Assembly (NCBI RefSeq): GCF_963576545.1
Contig: NC_083645.1
Coordinates: 2,313,501-2,377,500 of the forward strand
DNA length: 64,000 nucleotides
From: Limanda limanda
Lineage: Eukaryota; Chordata; Actinopteri; Pleuronectiformes; Pleuronectidae
Direction of reading: 5' to 3'
Positions 32,731 to 46,080 of this stretch are shown here, piece after piece. The stretch's first letter is position 1, and every line of letters starts with the position of its first letter. A program made the translations under genes and the position numbers. Below the pieces are notes generated by a model. The model did no database searches and was not told where the DNA came from. It saw only the letters and a program-made list of their open reading frames with translations.

Positions 32731-35700
32731 CAGCTTATTTTATATGACGTAAAATCACAACCGTGCAATCAGCAGTATTTTCCTGGCACAAAGACATCTT
32801 GTCTAAACAGGTACAGACAGTCTAGGTCTGCTAACTGTGATAGCTACACCTTTGTGTTAATTCTGTTAAAAATCCCCAGCCGTCCACCTCTTCTTCATTA
32901 AAGTTAACAGGTATATGTATTTTTAAACGTTAGGTAAACCTTCTAAAAAAGGCGAATAACTCCTTTCCCATTTACAAAAGAGGACTTTAGCTCGCAATTG
33001 TTCCCCCAGTGATGTTCCACATAAAAAAAGTGATGAAAACTCAGGTGCTTTCACATCGCTGTCATGCCAAATTGGCTTATTCACCAATTAATTAAAATCC
33101 AATTAAAATCCGGGGCCTTCAAAGCGTCATTTGACCCAGGGGTGAATGTTGACTAAATCCATTCCCACTGCTTAAAAAAGCTACATGTTAGTGGGCGTAA
33201 GGGGAATTTTGACCAGCGGAAAAGGGGCTTTTCCTGTGGAGTCAACCATTTCAACCTTTTTAACCATTATTTTAGTCGACTGAACTCAGGAAATTTTAGT
33301 CTTTTCTCAAAGAAAGGTAGTTAAACTTCAACCATACTTTCAAATAAGAATTTATGAATAACTGATGTTCGATGAGTGATACCCATTTAATATTTAATTT
33401 TTTTTTACAGTTCCAAGTTCCAGAAATGTGTGTACTTTTGTCCACACTCTATTGTATTATACAGTTATTGTATTGCTTTTAGAAGAAGATATGAAAACCC
33501 CTATTTTTCTAATTTATATTCTGTTATATATCAACACGGATGAAGAAAAGCCACCTGCAGCTTAACGTGTAAAAACTGAATATTTCGTCATCCCAGCCAA
33601 TCAGTCTGTTCACAGCAAAAAATCACAACACCAATCATCTCTTTATCACTCACCCCAACCAAAGTCTTGAAAAATGTGTCACTGATGACAATCTATAAAG
33701 AAGGTTTATAAAGTAAAGCTAAACTCATACATAATACATAACAGACATAATTTATTTATTCAAATTACTCTCTAGTAATTTGATTTATTCACTTTAACTC
33801 AACATGATATGAAAAAACACTTTAACAGCCAAAAGTAATAATGAACATTTGATTTTTCACCTTTACATCTAACTTGTGTAATAAGGGCACACAAAAATTT
33901 AATATGTGATGGCAATACAAAGTCAATAATTATTTTGTTGAGTGCGTGATGGATGACTCCAGTTCCGGCTCACAAATGTTGTCATTCAAATAACTTGACT
34001 TATCTGGACGTAGACAAAGAAATCAATCCTTCATGCTACAAACAACCTTTTTATGATGCCAAAATGTGACACACTTTGACAGAACACGTTCAGCTTAAGG
34101 CGGAGTGACACTACATAACAACTCACTCCTAATGAGGTGCGTTGCTGAGGTACTTAATTTTCCATGGGAATTTATGTTAATTACGGAAGGGAAGTAATTG
34201 TTTCCCGAAACAGTCAGACCCTCAGGTAACACTGGGAAAACAGATGTTGCTGTAAGTACTTTTTATCTCTACAAACTAATAGGCCCAAACAAGCTTTTTT
34301 TTTACCATTTTCAGTTTTTTATTTGTATTTTTTGTGAGTAAACCCTTGTGTAAGCAAAAGGTAGAATATATATTTTTGGGAAATTTGCTTCCAAAGAATT
34401 TCCTCATGCAATTTATTGTGTCTGTTATGTAGAGTAGAAAACCTCAGTGAGTACCCCTCATTAAGGAAGTTACATCTGCTGAATTGATGTTAGTCTTAGG
34501 CCTGATCACATTAAAAGCAATATACTTACCTAATGAGAATCCATGTACATGAACCAATTCTGCATGAGTTGATTGACGTAAAGGTGTGAAAGTCTCGATA
34601 TTGGCTGGGTGGATGAATCTCCTTCTCTGTTGCTCTGGTGGACTCATTAAACTTCATCACTAAATCTGTAACATTGACATATGTTATCTCAACCTTGATC
34701 ATCATATTTCTCTAACATTACCCAATTTTAATGTTACCCTTTTGGATGTTTTCCAAAAGGACTTAGGCTGTGGCTAGAAACAAAGAAAAAAAGACTAGAT
34801 GCCCACACACACACATACATACACACACACACACACACACAATCCCTAAGCACCCTTGCATAGGTCCGACTGGATTCCCAGGGGGCAACACCCTCATTGA
34901 TCCAATTTTCATGGACTTTTCATGTTGGTCATGAAGATAATACTTTAAGTGATTATGGAAGTTACACAAAATTCACATTAGGTTTAGATTCTGCTGACCC
35001 CTGCTCATCACATTGGAGAAATAACAGAAATGTCCACTCATGCTTGAGAGCATTTGCACAATATGACCTGCACAGCTAACTGAGGAGGTGCAGCGCAAGC
35101 TAAATCGTTCCAGTTCCTGCCTGACACATGGGGAAAGATGGTCAGCCTCAGAAAGCTTTCTTAATCCTTCCCATACATTCTTTCCAGCAACTCCCCTGAG
35201 CTTTCGTCCTGTAACAAGATATGTTATCTAGCCGAGCAGTAACCCTGCAGAAATACAATCATAATGACATCTACTCTGAGGACGGTGTGACAGAAAAACA
35301 CTGAGCGGGTAGAAGGGTTTCGAGCAACAGAGAGGGAAAAAAGAGCGGGGATTATCGAGAGTGCTGTAAGTGCATTTAGGTGGACTGCAAGTTTTTCCAA
35401 AAACAGCTTTGGGTTCACTCCAAAATACTTCCCTTCACCCTTGACCCCTTAAAGCATTAGTATCAAATGAACCCTGTCTAGGGTTACCATAATGTAAAAG
35501 CAGAATCTTACTTCAAGTGCAGGTCGGCTTGCAGACTGAATGCAGACTGCACAAATCAATTGTGGCACCGCAATGAATTTCAACAGAGTGTATAAGATGT
35601 ACAGGTGCCGATGTTTTTTTCTCCAGTTTAGTTTTAGTAGAGTGTGGAGTCTTGGACATCTACTGGTCTGTGCCTTACCTTTGGCTTCCTCACTTTCTTT

Positions 35701-36586
35701 CAACTTCCTTATCAATGGATTGGGCGGAGGTGCCATTAATCACATGCTATGTATCCAAGACAACGCATACTTTCAATCTCAGCCAAAAACATACACACAC
35801 CTGCCAACCCATACATGTGGATGCATAAACTAACTCGAAAGAACACAGTGACACAGACACACACACATTTCTCAGATCTCTGTGATGCAAACAGCACCAG
35901 CCTCCCCCTGTAGCTGCTGCTCCTGCTGTCACACTGCATTTCCCTGGGTGTCATTTTTGACCATAGCCCGGTATCCAGTGGGGACACAAAGGAGTCTAAT
36001 GGACAGAGAGCGCCGTTCAAGGTGCAAGTGCCATCGGGAGCGCAGCATTGCCCTCTGCCAAAAGCTAGAGGGATGGTGGGGGTGTGGGATGTGCTACAAC
36101 TCTCTGACTCCCCTCCATTTTGCATTTCCTCTGTGCTCATTTCCTCAAGAGCTCCTCATCTATTTTGCCAGCCGAGGTTGTTCAGAGAGGCTGCCTTGTT
36201 AAATAAGGCATGAGTCATCCAGTGCGCTCGGCACTGAAATGGTTCCGCCCATTTCAGTGAGACCGGTGAGCTGGAAGGCAGATGTGGCTATTGAAGCCTG
36301 TGTAAAAAAAAAGGATAAAATACAAATTAAGTCAATGTATTTCTGTCTTGTTGATTCAGTGGAAGGACTGAGTGGATTTTATCTCAGACACACTAATGCA
36401 TGTTCTGTGATACCTGTATATACTGTAGTTATAAAAAAGGTGACGCCAATTCTCGAATTATGTCATCTGTTCATAAGTATTGCTGCTAGCTAACACACAG
36501 ACAAAATAGGAAAAAACAAACAAACAAAACCCTATTTAAGAGCTCAATAAAACCACAGATGGCTAAAACTAAATTAGTTGGGGAGC
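32731..36586. other. No gene seen
   Basis: About 3.9 kb of AT-rich DNA with one CA microsatellite (34803-34840). Overlapping small frames at 35449-36213 on both strands have no domain signature. Confidence 0.5.
34803..34840. repeat. (CA)n microsatellite, interrupted
   Basis: CA repeats with an ACATACAT interruption near 34814-34820. Confidence 0.9.
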
Positions 36587-36690
36587 ATAATGAATGCACC
36601 AGGCTTCATTGGATGGTTTAATGAGAATGAAAATCCTCGCAATCATATACGATGGCCTTCAAAGTCACCAGATCTCAATCTCCGACTTAA
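36587..36690 (+). pseudogene. Tc1-like transposase scrap (DNAP to SPDLN region)
   Basis: One reading frame gives 'MNAPGFIGWFNENENPRNHI' followed by 'RWPSKSPDLN'. 'NAP' and 'WPxxSPDLN' are the signature neighbours of the second and third catalytic acids in Tc1/mariner transposases. The preceding Asp and the following P-I-E are not preserved, so it is inactive. It is too short to decide whether it came from the same family as the copy at 7390. Confidence 0.55.
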
Positions 36691-39470
36691 CTATAGGATA
36701 TTTGGCAAAGCTCTGTATTACACACATTTTGTTTCTCCAAATGGAAAATAATCATGTTTCATACATATACATATATTATATGCACTAACATACATATATG
36801 TTCATACAGACTTACACACAGACATATATATATCACACATTTCACGTTAATAGCATAACATCAGTGCTTGGCATGTGTGATATATTGCTAAACAACAGAT
36901 AAGATATCACTGATTAACAAATGAGCATTTGTGTTTCACTGTTATTTATCTGCATGGAGAGATTATTCCACGGGAAAGGGAAAGTCCATGATACATTGTG
37001 CTTATTATGAAACCCTTTTGAAAGCAAGTGAATTAATCCAAAGACGTGGGGCAAAGATGGCATATAAATATACAGGCTTCATCTGGCAGTGGCTGTGGTC
37101 TGTTTATAACAGGGAAACACTGCTGTAAAGGACAAACTGCACCTTTTCTGATATATAGCCAATCATAAACTGCAGCGGGTTGTTTGTCTCACTAATGTTC
37201 CTTAGATATGAAATGAGTTGAAAAGCTGTACCATAGCTCATTCCTGTCTTAAAGATGTGAAGCAGGAAGTCAATGAGTTGAAGCTGATTTGATAAATTAG
37301 TCTTTTGCGCTCATTACTCATATAGTTAACCGAGCACTGATTGCTGCCACAGCGAGATGTCAGAATACACAGCTCGGCTCTCACTGAGGCAGCCTGGGAA
37401 AGGAAAAAAGGAGGGGGAAAAAAATGTTTCACTGAGGTTACATTCATAAACGTTGAAGTTTTATTCTAAAGGCCAAGTTCGCATGTTCCACTCAGCCTGG
37501 GAGAGAATTCATATGCAAGCAACAGTTAGTGTTAAGATAACTACGTTGCTTTCCAGAAATATACATCCCTTGGTCAGTCAGGCTAAGAATCAGGTAATGT
37601 GATTCTTATTCAGCATCAAATGTAGCCAGTGGTTCTGAAACTTGACAGTTACAGTTTGGAACATAACTTGTGTTTCTGTCAGTCCATAAACTGATCTGGA
37701 CACACACTCTATCATTCCTTCATTCACAGTTAGTCCAACTGTAACCAGGGCATCGAGGCGATGTCCACACAGTGGATTTATTTTTAAAACACTTCACTGT
37801 TGCTATGTTTAGAACTGGCTTACACACTGCTCCAGAGACACATTTGTGTTTTTCTGGGGCCACAAACTATACAGACATGAACCCAAAAAGGCTGGATATG
37901 AGTGCTGCCATCTTGAAACGTTGATGTAATTTGGAGCCAGAGCTGCAGTAGGTTGCTACACGAGCACAACCAATCACTTCAGTATCAGAAGTCAATCAGA
38001 ATGTCTTGCCCCAATATCTGTATCATATAATCATATCAAATAAGTGAATAAAACCCACTTGATGTGATAAAAACTACCTAAAATGGTATTCTTAGTTTGG
38101 GCCATGAGACAGGGTTTTATGAACAATGCTAAAGCAGACAGCAGGTGGCAATCAAGACGCTTTGGCTTCACTTTTGGGGTTTTGTCTTTATATACGGTCT
38201 TAGGTGAGATATGGATATGTTTAGAAACATTGATAAGAACCAATCAGAAAATAACACAATGTCATGTGTCAGTCACAACTCAACTACGAGCTGTGAAGTA
38301 ACAGTCAGTAACAGTTTCAAAAATTCTGTATCATCATAACCATTACAGATTGTTGTTCACAGTATTTTCTACAAGTCATAAAGCAACTGCAGAGTAGACC
38401 TGTGAATCCTAGTTACTGTCGCACTATCGTGACAAGTGCACGTGAATGGATAAGTGTTTAGTGTTTTCAGGTGTCGACCAAACATGTCTTTGAGACCGAG
38501 CTGGAATACTCATGTGGATCAACCAAAATGCATTTGGGTGAATATAGCCTGAAAGCTTTGTCTACATGTATCACATCCGATTCAGCCGTGTGTAAAATAA
38601 AAGGAGAGCTACCACAGTTGCTCTCTGCTTGTGAGAATCACTTCAACACTTCACTGACAGTCACTAACGTTTGTTTTTCTTTTTGTTGGCATTTATATTG
38701 GATATATTGGAGGCCGGTCCAACATCTAATCGCAGGCAACAGAATCAGATCTAATTCGCACAATTTTTTTGGGGGGGAATATGACATTTGTCAAGCCCCT
38801 CAGAGACCACAGCTGGTTGCTGTGCCCGGGGGCAGATACATGTGTGGGAAAGATTCAGATTAAAAAGATTTTTCAAAAATAAATATCTAAATAAACATAT
38901 TACTCATATGCTATAAGAAAATATTCAGTACTGTGACACAAATGCATTTATATTTGATATAACTTTACTTTTGCAGCCAAGAAATAATGTATCGGCTCTA
39001 TCAAGCATCTTCTCCATTATCAGCAGCTCTCACAGAAATCAGACTGGACTTTAATTCAATTCAATTATTTGGCTATTTATCATTCAGACCTGCACACAAT
39101 GCATACCTGTCACTTGTATACCACTACACTAATATACAACTAATGATTTTTACTGTTTCTAACCCACAGTGAAATCAAATGTGCTCATAAGACTTTAGGA
39201 AATTAAATTTAAAGTATTTGTCGAGCAGAGATCTTGTCATAGGCCAGTCGATCTGCTGCACATCTACAATATTTGTCTGGAGATTTCTTGACCACAAAGC
39301 TGCAAACTGAACTGATCTCGAATGTTGTTCAGTAGAAGTAAAAACTGAAGCTCTTAGCTTGGCTCATAGTTTAATATGACATAGGTGCCTATAGTTTAAC
39401 TTAGAATAAACTCCAGCTTCACGATTAGGTTCAATAAAAATGTGGCTTGGTAAAGTCACAGGTTTCTCTT

Positions 39471-39510
39471 TTGACAAAGGAGTAGCAATTTTGACAAAGG
39501 AGTAGCAATT
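39471..39510. repeat. Perfect 20-bp tandem duplication
   Basis: The 20-mer TTGACAAAGGAGTAGCAATT occurs twice back to back with no mismatch. Confidence 0.95.
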
Positions 39511-41675
39511 GAAAAACAACAATTCACAATGGAAGGCCCTTTCAAACAATTCTGTCTTGCTCCTCTGGGTGTCAGATCACAAATAATAAGTGTTGTTTTT
39601 GAAGGCTATGCCAGCCATGTATTTAGTCATTCAGTGTGGATAAAGTCATCTTAAAGTCGATAAAGAACATTCTTATAGTTCCAGAAGACAGTCCATATGT
39701 GGAACATGTATCGGCTTCCCACTTAGCATTTGTATTGATAAGGACAAGAGGAAGTCTGGTGTCGGATTTGGTGCATTTTGGACATGTGATACATTCAATA
39801 TTAATGAACTGTGAATAAACAGACGACCAGGGTTTTGTAGCAGCAGTGGCTAGCACTCATCAATGTAGAGCGTTCAAGACAATTGCAAAGACGACTGATT
39901 CTCCTCTTTTGGGTTGTGCGTACTGAGCCAAGATTCACTGAACTTTGAATAAGGTGAACAGCTCTGCAGAACAGCAGTGACACAGCTTCAGTGTTCTGTG
40001 GACTGAATCCCACACAGATAGTGCTTATTCGCTGTGGCTTAATTAATGCAGGTCACTTTTACAGTTTTCCAAAATAAAGTTGCAACCAGCATTACCACAG
40101 GCCCAAAGAAACAGGCCCTGCACTATAGTTTATTTAAAATGCCTCTACAGTTCGGTTTGGTGAATGGCAACAAGGAATCTGCTGAGAGATCTAATGCTGT
40201 TTAAAGAACATACATGGACAGAAGCCTTGCATGAATATGATTGGATGATACTAGCTGAGGGGCAAAGGATCAGCCGGTGAATCTGAGGCTGCAGACGGAG
40301 CACTAGAGTCATTCTTACTACAGCAGACTAGCATCAAAGGTTTCATTTATGCTAATGTTAGTGTGGGCCTTCTGTTGATTCACCATGTTGAAATGAAAAT
40401 TAAAATAACCTTACACCCTCAAGGGTAAGTGTATATACAGTTGAAATGAAAACAAATGCTAAAATAATTACCTTATTGTACTTTGGCAAACATCTGTTCT
40501 GGTTCAGCTTTCATCTACAATATATACTGCATTTGTGTGCACACACAGTTAAACCAAGTGGAAATGCTATTTAACAATTGATTTGGTTTCCAGACATGTG
40601 GTAACATAATTTGCTGCTTGTTTACAAACAGATGCATGTGATCGTCAGAGCAATGGATTTACATGTAAATAACAAGTGGAAACACCCTTACACATTGTGA
40701 ATACCGTCTTTTTTGTACAATTTCATAATTCACACTGAAATTATATTTATGTTTAATTCAATTTTCATTGTTAAAAGTATAATTATTATTTTATTGTTTA
40801 TTATAATGTTTTTCGCATCCTTGAAGGACATGTGACTGGGCAAATTCATAGTTTCTCCGCTTGGGTCTGCTATGTTCCTTCATGTGACGTAAATGTCATC
40901 ATCCACCATGTTCGCTAGGTTACTTACGCACCCCAATGAGGACATCTGCAAACAGCCCCAAATTTCTGACTGTACTTACTCTAATCGCCGACTGTGCATA
41001 CTCCAGTTAGAATATATCCACCTACTGGAATGGAATGAAGGATCAGGTATTAATGCTTGGAACGCCAGACAGGCGCAGAACCTCATTTTAGTATGGATAG
41101 AACCGGAACACATGGACTTTCACTAGAGCAAGTATATGCAAATCTTACTTGAAAGACAGAAGCTTTGGTTAACCCATAAGAGTGGACACCGTTCTAAGCT
41201 GACTCAATTTCTGGCACGTAAAAATGATGTCCCCAAGTTCATCCCTGCCCACAGATATCTGAATGGCTCAGTTATTTTTCATGACTGGGTGAGGCTGCTT
41301 TTCAGTGAGAATAGCACCAGACAATGAATCGCTGAAAATAAAAAAGGTCTGAGAGGGGTGGAGGTGTTCAGATTTATGGTTTAGATTTACTGTAAAGAAC
41401 CTGAGGCACATTAATAACAAGCAGCAGCAGCAGTAAGACTGAGTGTAGTTCATCAGGATGTTGAAAGCTCTCTCTGATGGTATATTTTATGTACACCATC
41501 CAAATGCAGAACACATCCTGCCTCCATATCTATCACTCATCAGCATTTCTCCTCCATGATATTGATTTGACTCCAGAAATTAGTGGCCTAACCCTTTCTT
41601 CCTAGTCTAACATACACCTTTCTTGCCTTCCATTATCACAATGCTAAGTTGATGCTGCTTCTTCCTCTGTGCTTG

Positions 41676-41722
41676 TACGTGTGTGTGTGTGTGTGTGTCT
41701 GTCTGTCTGTGCGTGCGTGTGT
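41676..41722. repeat. Compound (GT)n(GTCT)n microsatellite
   Basis: GT repeats grade into GTCT units and then GCGT/GTGG variants. Confidence 0.9.
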
Positions 41723-42217
41723 GGGTGTTTGTTTTTTCACAGTACTCACCCACTATCTTTCTGGGTTAATGTGGGCACATTTGTATTCTCCTGCAGAACA
41801 CAATATGGAAGATGGGATATGTAGCAGGTCATGTCGGCTGCACTTTCATCCTGGTGCCTTTGAACAGATAAAGAGACTCTAATTGCATTTACATAAGTCA
41901 CACACGCTCACACACAAGAACAGTGAGAATGCACACTCACAGAGGAAGGTTCAAAACATAAGTGTTGAATAACAAGCTCAAAACGATTTGCTGCACATAG
42001 CCCCCGCATACTTAAAGTCACATGTCACTTTTCTGTGTCACTTAAGATTATCTGCATCTTGTCAAATCATACCAAATCTAATCAAACATTATATGAATTA
42101 ACATTTTAGTCCTGTGTGTGACCACTTATAATCAGATCTCACTTCCCAGCTCTACATACAAACAAACACGACTATAAGGACCAAATGCATTGTCAATGCC
42201 CTGTCTGAGTTCATAGA

Positions 42218-42265
42218 TCAATCAATCAATCAAATTGTATTTGTATAGCCCATATTCACATGATC
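42218..42265 (+). repeat. Fish dispersed repeat, 5' piece
   Basis: AATCAATCAATCAAATTGTA followed by TTTGTATAGCCCATATTCAC. It matches the start of the repeat better preserved at 44903; only this head survives here. Confidence 0.65.
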
Positions 42266-42852
42266 ATAGATGTGTCCGATGTCAATGTGATTGTGTGTCT
42301 GAATGTAGAGTAGGCACAAGAAAGAGAGGAAAAGAGCAAGTCAAGAGGGGCTGAATGAATCAATGCTTTGCTTAACTCAACTGTGAAGAAAGACTTTACC
42401 CATTTAAAAAAATAGTATGAATGAATATGTGGTGGCCAGTGTTTGAATTGCTATGTTGGCAACAAGCTAATCAAGGTATAGGCATTGAGAAGGGTAAAAT
42501 ATGTTAAATACAATGTGTTAAACTGTAGCAGTTCTGCGGTGTTTGCTGAGTAGGCCGTCCTTCATATGTGACCACCGACAGAGTTGCGATCACAGAGTGA
42601 AAATAATTTGGCCACATGTGTCCTAGATCACCTCAGAATGTGTTTTTTGTGATCTGGTCTCAGGATACATTCAGGACTCATTGGTGTTGGTAGTAGATCA
42701 TGATCATGGTGGCAGCTGATCATGAACTATGATTACAAGACTGCTTGATATACAGTACAACATGCCTACTCAAAAATTCTACCATTACTGGTAATAACAT
42801 CCATAATCCATTTAACTGTCATTGCTGCTCCCTGTTAATTGGGGTTTTATTT
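42266..42852. other. No gene seen
   Basis: AT-rich spacer between two pieces of the same dispersed repeat in opposite orientations. Confidence 0.45.
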
Positions 42853-42907
42853 GGAAGTTTTTCCTTACTCCTGTTGATGTTTAAGGACAGATGATGTCCC
42901 CTCAGTC
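42853..42907 (-). repeat. Fish dispersed repeat, inverted fragment
   Basis: The plus-strand text AGTTTTTCCTTACTCCTGTT and GATGTTTAAGGACAGATGAT reads in reverse like the 'CTGTCCT..AAC..CAACAGGAGT..GGAAAAA' part of the repeat at 44990-45020. Confidence 0.5.
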
Positions 42908-44902
42908 TAATTATGGTTTCTGTACTTTATCCAATACAAACACTGAATCATAGCTAGCATTGTTTCTCTACCTAAGCTCATTTCATAAAAACACACCACT
43001 CCTCAGAAAAGTCAAAAAGGAACATCACATACCATGTGTGTATTTGGCATAGCACAGCAGCCAAATTGGGAATTACACGCTATATGTTTTGTTCTGCTAG
43101 CTTATATTTTCTTTTTTCTCCCTCCCTGAGTGATTTGCAGCTTAAATGTTAGGCTATTGTTCATTTAATCTTAATGAAAGGTCAATGTTAATTTATTGGG
43201 AAGAAGTGTGTTGGATTGATTGAAATATGCACCTTTGTGTAGCCTAACACAGTGTTCAGTGACCGGCAAGGTCTCCACAAAATACAGGTTTGTCCCCAGA
43301 ACAATGTCTGGTGCATATGCACAGAGGATAAAAATGCAGAAATATGTCAACATGTCAGTCATTTGTATTAGAATAAATAAAAATTATCAGGACATGGATG
43401 AGTGAATTTCTGTATAACGATTAGAGATAATTTCAAAGGAAAAGCATATGCATTATTCTGTAAGTGTTTGTTTTGATGGGGTTTCCATTGGACATTTTTA
43501 AGACAAAAAAGGATCTCATGACTGAGTATTTAGTTCTGAGCTGGCGTCAGGCCTTGGTTACCCTATCTTAGCATAATGAACAGATTTTGTTTTATCAGTT
43601 TGTGGATTAATGAGTAAACATGTGCCAAAAGTATTTCTTCATAGTTTATCCAATTCCTCTGTATTTCTGTGCACGGTTTCCAGCTACAATGGCGATCCGC
43701 CACAACAACACATATTACATTGTAAAACAAGATAAAACACACAGATTAGTTTACTATCAAGACTGTAGGTAGATGATTTTTAATTCACTACATGGTTTGA
43801 GTGCTTATTAAGGATTTTTGCTGTTGATTCGTGTGAGGGGTGGTCAGTGATATTGTGTGTTGTATATAGGACCACTCAATCGTGGGGTGTAACGTATCAT
43901 ATAGAGTCATATAGTATTGAGTCTAATCTTTTCATCATCATCGTTTTCATTACACTCTTACAAAGAAAGAGCATATCACATAATGCAGCCTTCAAAGGAA
44001 ATAAATGAAGCTTAGACCAGACTAATGCACTTTGCCTCCAGACAGATCTGAAAGGCTGATGAAATAGTTTGATGTTTGTGAAAAGATATGTCATTATGAT
44101 CAGTGTCACCACGTTGCAACCTCATGAAACACTATGGCAAACGTTGTATAGATGTGTTAGGCAGCTCTTTCCTCTCTGTAGATGGAGCATGTCTAAGCTT
44201 CAATGCTTGTTTTTGCACTGATGGCGACCGAGGGGTTCAAATATCTGGGACCAGATGCAATAAAAACACACAGTGTTCTCCACACATACACAACAATCTA
44301 ACATGCAGCATCAGTTTTTAAGGTTATAGCCTAAGCCTTGTTTACTAAGCCTGTATGAATTGTACAGTCCAACGAACTTCCATGATAATTCAGCACACTT
44401 TTAAACTTTAGTTAATCGCTTTTATTGCTCAATTTCATTATTCGTTTTAATCTGGTCTGCCTTTTCCTTCTTTCTTTAACGTCTGCCTTTGCCTTTATGG
44501 TCTTTTCATTTTATCATTGTGTTGTGAAGCACCTCGTAAAATCTGCTTCCATGCGGGTACCATAAACGATATCATTGTTTCTGACATTTGAAGCTGATGA
44601 TTGGGATATCGCTCCAAATGATGTGGTACAGGTACATGTGAGATGAATTCATGACACTGTGGTGCTGTAAATAACCACAACAATAGGTAATGTTTGTGTG
44701 TGAGGAGGATGGCTGCTGTGGCTTGTTGGCGCATCTTCCATGAAACTCCAATTTTCTTTAACATTAGGACATCCATATACATTAATGACTTAATGAGACT
44801 ATATTAATGGGACTATCTTGACAATGATATACAACAGTAACAGAGTTCTGCTCTCCAACAAGTCCCAACAAAAAAATTGTTTAGGTCTTTTTCTGTTGTA
44901 AA
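42908..44902. other. No gene seen
   Basis: About 2 kb, AT-rich, no coding or repeat signature recognised. Confidence 0.5.
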
Positions 44903-45295
44903 TCGATCAATCAAATTGTATTTATATAGCCCATATTCACAAATCACAATTATGTCTCATAGGGCTTTACAAGGTGCCACATTATCTGTCCTAACCACTC
45001 AACAGGAGTGGGAAAAAAACAACCAAAAGAAAACAATTAACATTGGGAAACAATATAGAATCCTCAGAGAGAGCCACATGTGAGCAATAAATGGTGTGTG
45101 TAACCGAGAACATCATCAAAATTGTAATATTTATAAGAATATTTCTGATAGAAATGAAGAAAGCAGCAATAGCATTTAGAATATAGGAGTTATTGTCAGT
45201 TCTGCAAATGTAAGTAGGCATATTGTATATCAAGCAGTCTTGTTGTAATGATAGTCCATAATCAGCTGCCACGACAATCAGGATCCACCGTCACA
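44903..45295 (+). repeat. Fish dispersed repeat, longest copy
   Basis: It begins ATCGATCAATCAAATTGTAT, then ATAGCCCATATTCACAAATC and TCATAGGGCTTTACAAGGTG, and later AGAGAGAGCCACATGTGAG; 'ATCAGGATCCACC' closes the recognisable part near 45290. This is a very common percomorph interspersed repeat of several hundred bases. I cannot state its class. No TSD was found. Confidence 0.65.
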
Positions 45296-45539
45296 AGGCT
45301 TTGAACTCTGGCAGGGTAAGGAATTTAGTATATTCATTAATTTATCCTTTTTTCTGTGCTTTAATTTGCATGTGTGCTAACTAGATATGCACAAAATGGT
45401 AAAATAAAGAAAAACATGTTTAGCTGGTGTGTTGCAGTAGCCTTGCAAGCTAACAGTCAACAACAAATTGTTCAGAGTGGATGTCTACATCTAGTTGATG
45501 TTTCTTGTCCCTAACTTGTCCTGTCTGTATGCGCTACGT

Positions 45540-46080
45540 GTTCGACTTCCTGGTTACCTTCTTCCACCAGATCCTCCGCATGCCTGAATCTCAATGTCAT
45601 CAGCAAACCAACACTTGCCAGCATCAAAAGCCCCATCCTTCCTTCCAGTGGTTGCCAGATTGTCGCATTACTCAGTATGGAAACATTACAGCCAACTCGC
45701 CTGTTTGACGTTTTTCGCCTGCCAGATTGTCGGCTCTGTTTTGATTCCTACCTGCGCTTCAGGTTCATTTGCCTGCCTCCTGCCATAATCTGCTAGGTCC
45801 AGCCTGGTCTCCGTGTGCCTGCCTTGTTAAGTGAAAAACATTTTTTGGAGTCTGCCTGATCCGTTCTCCAAACAGACCTGCTGCCTCTGCTCTGCCTGTT
45901 TGCCCCTGCCTGGAATCCAACTCTGCACTCCAGCCAATCCAATTGGAACTTGTTATGATAAATACCTAAAAACTTTGCCCTTGGGAGGGTCTGTGTGTTC
46001 ACTCCCTAAAAAGTCAATCTTACAACACAAATGAATTAAAGAAAGAACTTGGTAATGATTCAGAGAGGACCCTTGTGACA
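45540..46080 (+). mobile_element. Possible degenerate LTR
   Basis: A C/T-rich stretch full of 'CTGCCTG', 'TTTGCCTGCC' and 'CCTGCTGCC' phrases, ending CAGAGAGGACCCTTGTGACA, reminiscent of fish gypsy LTR ends (compare the plus-strand complement of the chromovirus LTR, which ends ..GTGACA). The left border and a convincing TSD are missing. The frames at 45505-46034 are by-products. Confidence 0.3.

Larger units (their letters stand above)
36691..42217. other. No gene seen
   Basis: About 5.5 kb of AT-rich DNA. It holds a perfect 20-bp tandem duplication (39471-39510) and a compound GT/GTCT microsatellite (41676-41722). The 130-codon frame at 38471-38863 has no recognisable domain and no supporting splice context; I treat it as chance. 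Confidence 0.5.

Noticed and set aside
38471..38863. 130-codon frame as a possible gene
   Set aside because: No domain, no splice signals, no codon pattern distinguishable from chance.
45268..46080. Full 813-bp LTR starting TGCCACGAC with a 4/5-bp flank match
   Set aside because: The proposed left border falls inside the dispersed repeat at 44903-45295, and the TSD is imperfect; only the right part is kept as LTR-like.
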